A stretch of 64,000 bases of DNA from Salsipaludibacter sp963735045. GTDB lineage: Bacteria; Actinomycetota; Nitriliruptoria; Nitriliruptorales; Nitriliruptoraceae. The translations under genes and the position numbers were made by a program. Positions 62,265 to 64,000 of this stretch are shown piece by piece (the stretch's first letter is position 1; each line of letters opens with the position of its first letter). Under the pieces are notes generated by a model. That model was not told where the DNA came from. It searched no databases and saw only the letters and a program-made list of their open reading frames with translations. The stretch is taken from NCBI GenBank assembly GCA_963735045.1, contig CAVTIZ010000003.1, forward strand, positions 1,116,001 through 1,180,000, in the 5' to 3' direction.

Positions 62265-62927
62265 CTACGACGATTCGCCGGTCTGCTCGGACCCGCCTGC
62301 GAGCACGGATCGCCGCGGACCGCTGGCCAGGAGTTCACCGATGGCGTCCGCACACTCGTCCGGTGACAGCCGCGACGTGTCGACCTCCAGGTCGTAGCGC
62401 CCCGGGACGTGGACCGCGTCCTCCCACCGGCGCACGGGCGCGGGGACATCACCCGGACCGGTGGACCGCACGTACTCGCCCAACCGGTCTGGATCACCGG
62501 CGTCGCGACGGGCCATGATCTCCTCGATCGGACAGCGGACCCCCACCACGACGGCCGGCAAACCGGCCAGGTGGCGTGCCAGCTGGGTCCAGACGGCATC
62601 GGCCCCACCGTCGTCGACGTCGGGCCCGTGGTCGCCGTGCAGCGTCACGTCGGCGACGACGTCGAACCCTGCCTGGGCATGCGCGGCGATGGACAGCCAC
62701 ATGGCCGAGCGCAGGGCCGGCACCACCAGCGCGAGGTCCGGCCGATCGTTGCCGGGCCGCAGGCCGACGCCGGGTCGCAACGAGGCTGGCAGGACGTGGC
62801 GGATGAACACGTCGTTGCCGAGGTTCAGCCACGTCCCGGGCACACGCCGTCGGACCGCGGTCACGATGCTGGACTTGCCCGACCGAGGTGCACCGTTGAG
62901 GACGACGATCCTTCCGGGCTCGGTCAC
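62265..62927 (-). CDS. Chloramphenicol-phosphotransferase-like P-loop kinase
   Basis: 220 residues. Walker A GAPRSGKSSIV right after a beta strand (RIVVLNGAP), VVADVTLHG (acidic, catalytic-type Asp), VGVRCPIEEIMARRDAGD and RYDLEVDTSRLSPDECADAI match the CPT/shikimate-kinase-like family PF07931. Members phosphorylate small molecules, among them chloramphenicol; the natural substrate here is unknown. GTG at 62927 with GGAG 6 nt upstream. The divergent xanthine dehydrogenase gene begins 115 bp away. Confidence 0.8.
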   Translation of the reverse strand: MTEPGRIVVLNGAPRSGKSSIVTAVRRRVPGTWLNLGNDVFIRHVLPASLRPGVGLRPGNDRPDLALVVPALRSAMWLSIAAHAQAGFDVVADVTLHGDHGPDVDDGGADAVWTQLARHLAGLPAVVVGVRCPIEEIMARRDAGDPDRLGEYVRSTGPGDVPAPVRRWEDAVHVPGRYDLEVDTSRLSPDECADAIGELLASGPRRSVLAGGSEQTGESS

Positions 62928-63009
62928 CTGGCACTCCAGCGGGTCGGCGCGGCGCCCTCCATGGTGCCCGACGGCGCCCGGTGAAACCTCCACGAAACCC
63001 GCGACCTCC

Positions 63010-63015
63010 TAGGCT
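63010..63015 (+). promoter_or_regulatory. Candidate -10 of the xanthine dehydrogenase operon
   Basis: TAGGCT about 27 nt before the CTG start at 63043. Confidence 0.4.
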
Positions 63016-63042
63016 CTGGGGTCCGACCGCAGGAGGCCCCCA

Positions 63043-63882
63043 CTGACCGTCGCCCGACCCCGAGACCTGCCCGGCGCGCTGGACGCGCTGGCGGCGTCCC
63101 CGGACGCCGACCTGCTGGCCGGCGGGACCGACCTGGTGGTCGAGGTCAACCTGGGGCATCGGCGGCCGCAGGGCATCGTGGCGCTGCGACGGGTGGCCGA
63201 ACTGCAGGGTGTCGAGGTCACCGACGACCGGGTCGACCTCGGTGCCGGCGTGACCTACGCCGAAGTCGAGGCCGACCTGGCCGACGTCGCACCAGGCCTG
63301 GCCATGGCGTCGCGCACGGTGGGCTCGCCCCAGATCCGAAACGTGGGGACCATCGGGGGCAACCTCGGTACGGCCAGCCCTGCCGGTGACGCCCTGCCGT
63401 GGCTGGTCGCGCTCGACGCCGACGTGGTGCTGGTGGGGCCCGACGGCGCCCGCACGGTCCCGGTGGCGGACTTCCTCACCGGGGTCAAGCGCACCGACCG
63501 TCGTCCGGGTGAGGTCATCCACCGCGTGCACGTCCCCCGGGTCGCCGGGCCCCAGCACGTCGCCAAGGTCGGGCCCCGCAACGCCATGGCCATCGCCGTG
63601 GCCAGTGTCGCGATGGTCGTCGACACCGACGCGCGTCGGGTCCGCCTGGCCATGGGCTCGGTCGGCCCGACCCCGGTCCGGCCGCACGACGCGGAGGAGG
63701 CGGTGTCGGCCGCCGTCGACTGGTCCGCCCTCACCTGCCCCGACGACGCCGTGGAGGCGTTCGGTCGGGCCTGCGCCGCCGCGACGACGCCGATCACCGA
63801 CCACCGCAGCACGGCCGACTACCGGCGCCACGCCGCCGGGGTGCTGGCGGCCCGGACCCTCCGGAGGTGCCTGTCCTCATGA
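63043..63882 (+). CDS. Xanthine dehydrogenase FAD-binding subunit, CTG start
   Basis: 279 residues. FAD-binding motif LLAGGTDLVVEV near residue 26, then ASRTVGSPQIRNVGTIGGNLGTASPAGDALP, the signature of the molybdenum-hydroxylase FAD subunit, and VAVASVAMVVD/C-terminal CO_deh_flav_C region. The frame is closed by TAG at 63010 and the first ATG/GTG (63136) would cut off the FAD motif. A perfect SD AGGAGG stands 6 nt before CTG at 63043, so CTG is the start. Passes electrons from the Fe-S subunit. Its TGA overlaps the next ATG (ATGA). Confidence 0.9.
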   Translation: MTVARPRDLPGALDALAASPDADLLAGGTDLVVEVNLGHRRPQGIVALRRVAELQGVEVTDDRVDLGAGVTYAEVEADLADVAPGLAMASRTVGSPQIRNVGTIGGNLGTASPAGDALPWLVALDADVVLVGPDGARTVPVADFLTGVKRTDRRPGEVIHRVHVPRVAGPQHVAKVGPRNAMAIAVASVAMVVDTDARRVRLAMGSVGPTPVRPHDAEEAVSAAVDWSALTCPDDAVEAFGRACAAATTPITDHRSTADYRRHAAGVLAARTLRRCLSS

Positions 63883-64000
63883 GCGACGCCATGCCCACCA
63901 CCGAGCCCGGTGCCGAGCCGTACCGGCTGACGGTCAACGGTCGCTCCGAGACCGTGGCCTCCAGCTGGCTCGGCGAGAGCCTGCTGTACGTGCTGCGCGA
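63879..64000 (+). CDS. Xanthine dehydrogenase 2Fe-2S subunit (or N-terminal domain), truncated by window edge
   Basis: Forty codons only. YRLTVNGRSETVASSWLGESLLYVLR matches the N-terminal beta-grasp of the molybdenum-hydroxylase iron-sulfur subunit (VNG...L...LRE); the cluster cysteines would come after the edge. ATG overlaps the FAD-subunit stop. With the molybdopterin subunit presumably next, it would produce urate for the uricase pathway at 47310-58011. Confidence 0.85.
   Translation, partial: MSDAMPTTEPGAEPYRLTVNGRSETVASSWLGESLLYVLR

Overview
The window is about 70% GC, rich in GTG starts, densely packed, and has many 4-bp start/stop overlaps. Split LigD/Ku end joining, DtxR/IdeR-type iron boxes, a GAAC-N4-GTTC SOS box and a DUF222 (13E12-type) HNH gene all point to a high-GC actinomycete. 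The gene set would fit a deep-branching lineage such as Nitriliruptoria/Euzebya, but that placement is a guess. The window is chromosomal. I see no prophage, integrase, insertion sequence or CRISPR array.

Layout. 1-3952: a LacI regulator (cut by the edge) overlapping a secreted PF10091/GH144-like glycosidase with an RTX tail, then an alkyltransferase-like protein, an NmrA-type reductase and a DUF985 cupin. 3953-4396: a repeat-filled intergenic region. 4397-9412: an end-joining island in which LigD is split into separate ligase and polymerase genes flanking Ku, interleaved with a PQQ-type sugar dehydrogenase lipoprotein and an alpha/beta hydrolase. 9419-19365: a cold-shock-like protein, then topoisomerase IV genes parC and parE held apart by an oppositely oriented 4.7-kb gene for a secreted nuclease/5'-nucleotidase fusion. 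19681-28135: MscS channel, acetyl-CoA synthetase, RsgA, tRNA-Cys, tRNA-Val, a methyltransferase, a sirtuin and several unknown proteins. 28139-36172: an iron region in which an Fbp-type ferric ABC transporter is split over two divergent transcription units. Each divergent promoter holds an IdeR-like box, and each region also carries non-transport genes: an epimerase, two glycosyltransferase-like proteins and a DtxR-like protein without a DNA-binding domain. 36238-39568: a GroES-like protein, a biotin-dependent acyl-CoA carboxylase alpha subunit and an enoyl-CoA hydratase. 39814-42490: polA with an apparent frameshift near its end. 42524-47223: an unexplained pair, a 1209-residue LamG-like protein and a signal-less subtilase.

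47310-64000 is mainly purine catabolism. Xanthine dehydrogenase subunits (63043 to the edge, plus strand) make urate. Uricase (47310-48215), HIU hydrolase and the OHCU decarboxylase half of a fused protein take urate to allantoin. Allantoinase and the allantoicase half of that fusion take allantoin to urea and ureidoglycolate. UreAB, UreC, UreF, UreG and UreD hydrolyse the urea. A CitE/HpcH-like TIM-barrel enzyme (DUF6986) sits inside the run and may act on the glyoxylate end product. The run from allantoinase (58011) down to ureD (48640) looks like one 9.4-kb operon with a leaderless start. Between it and the xanthine dehydrogenase genes lie a LexA-type-controlled HNH nuclease, an MFS exporter, a GNAT fragment, a frameshifted SRPBCC gene and a chloramphenicol-phosphotransferase-like protein.

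Candidate -10 hexamers of the form TAGNNT/TANNNT recur before many starts. All functional statements are read from sequence motifs by eye; no database search was possible.
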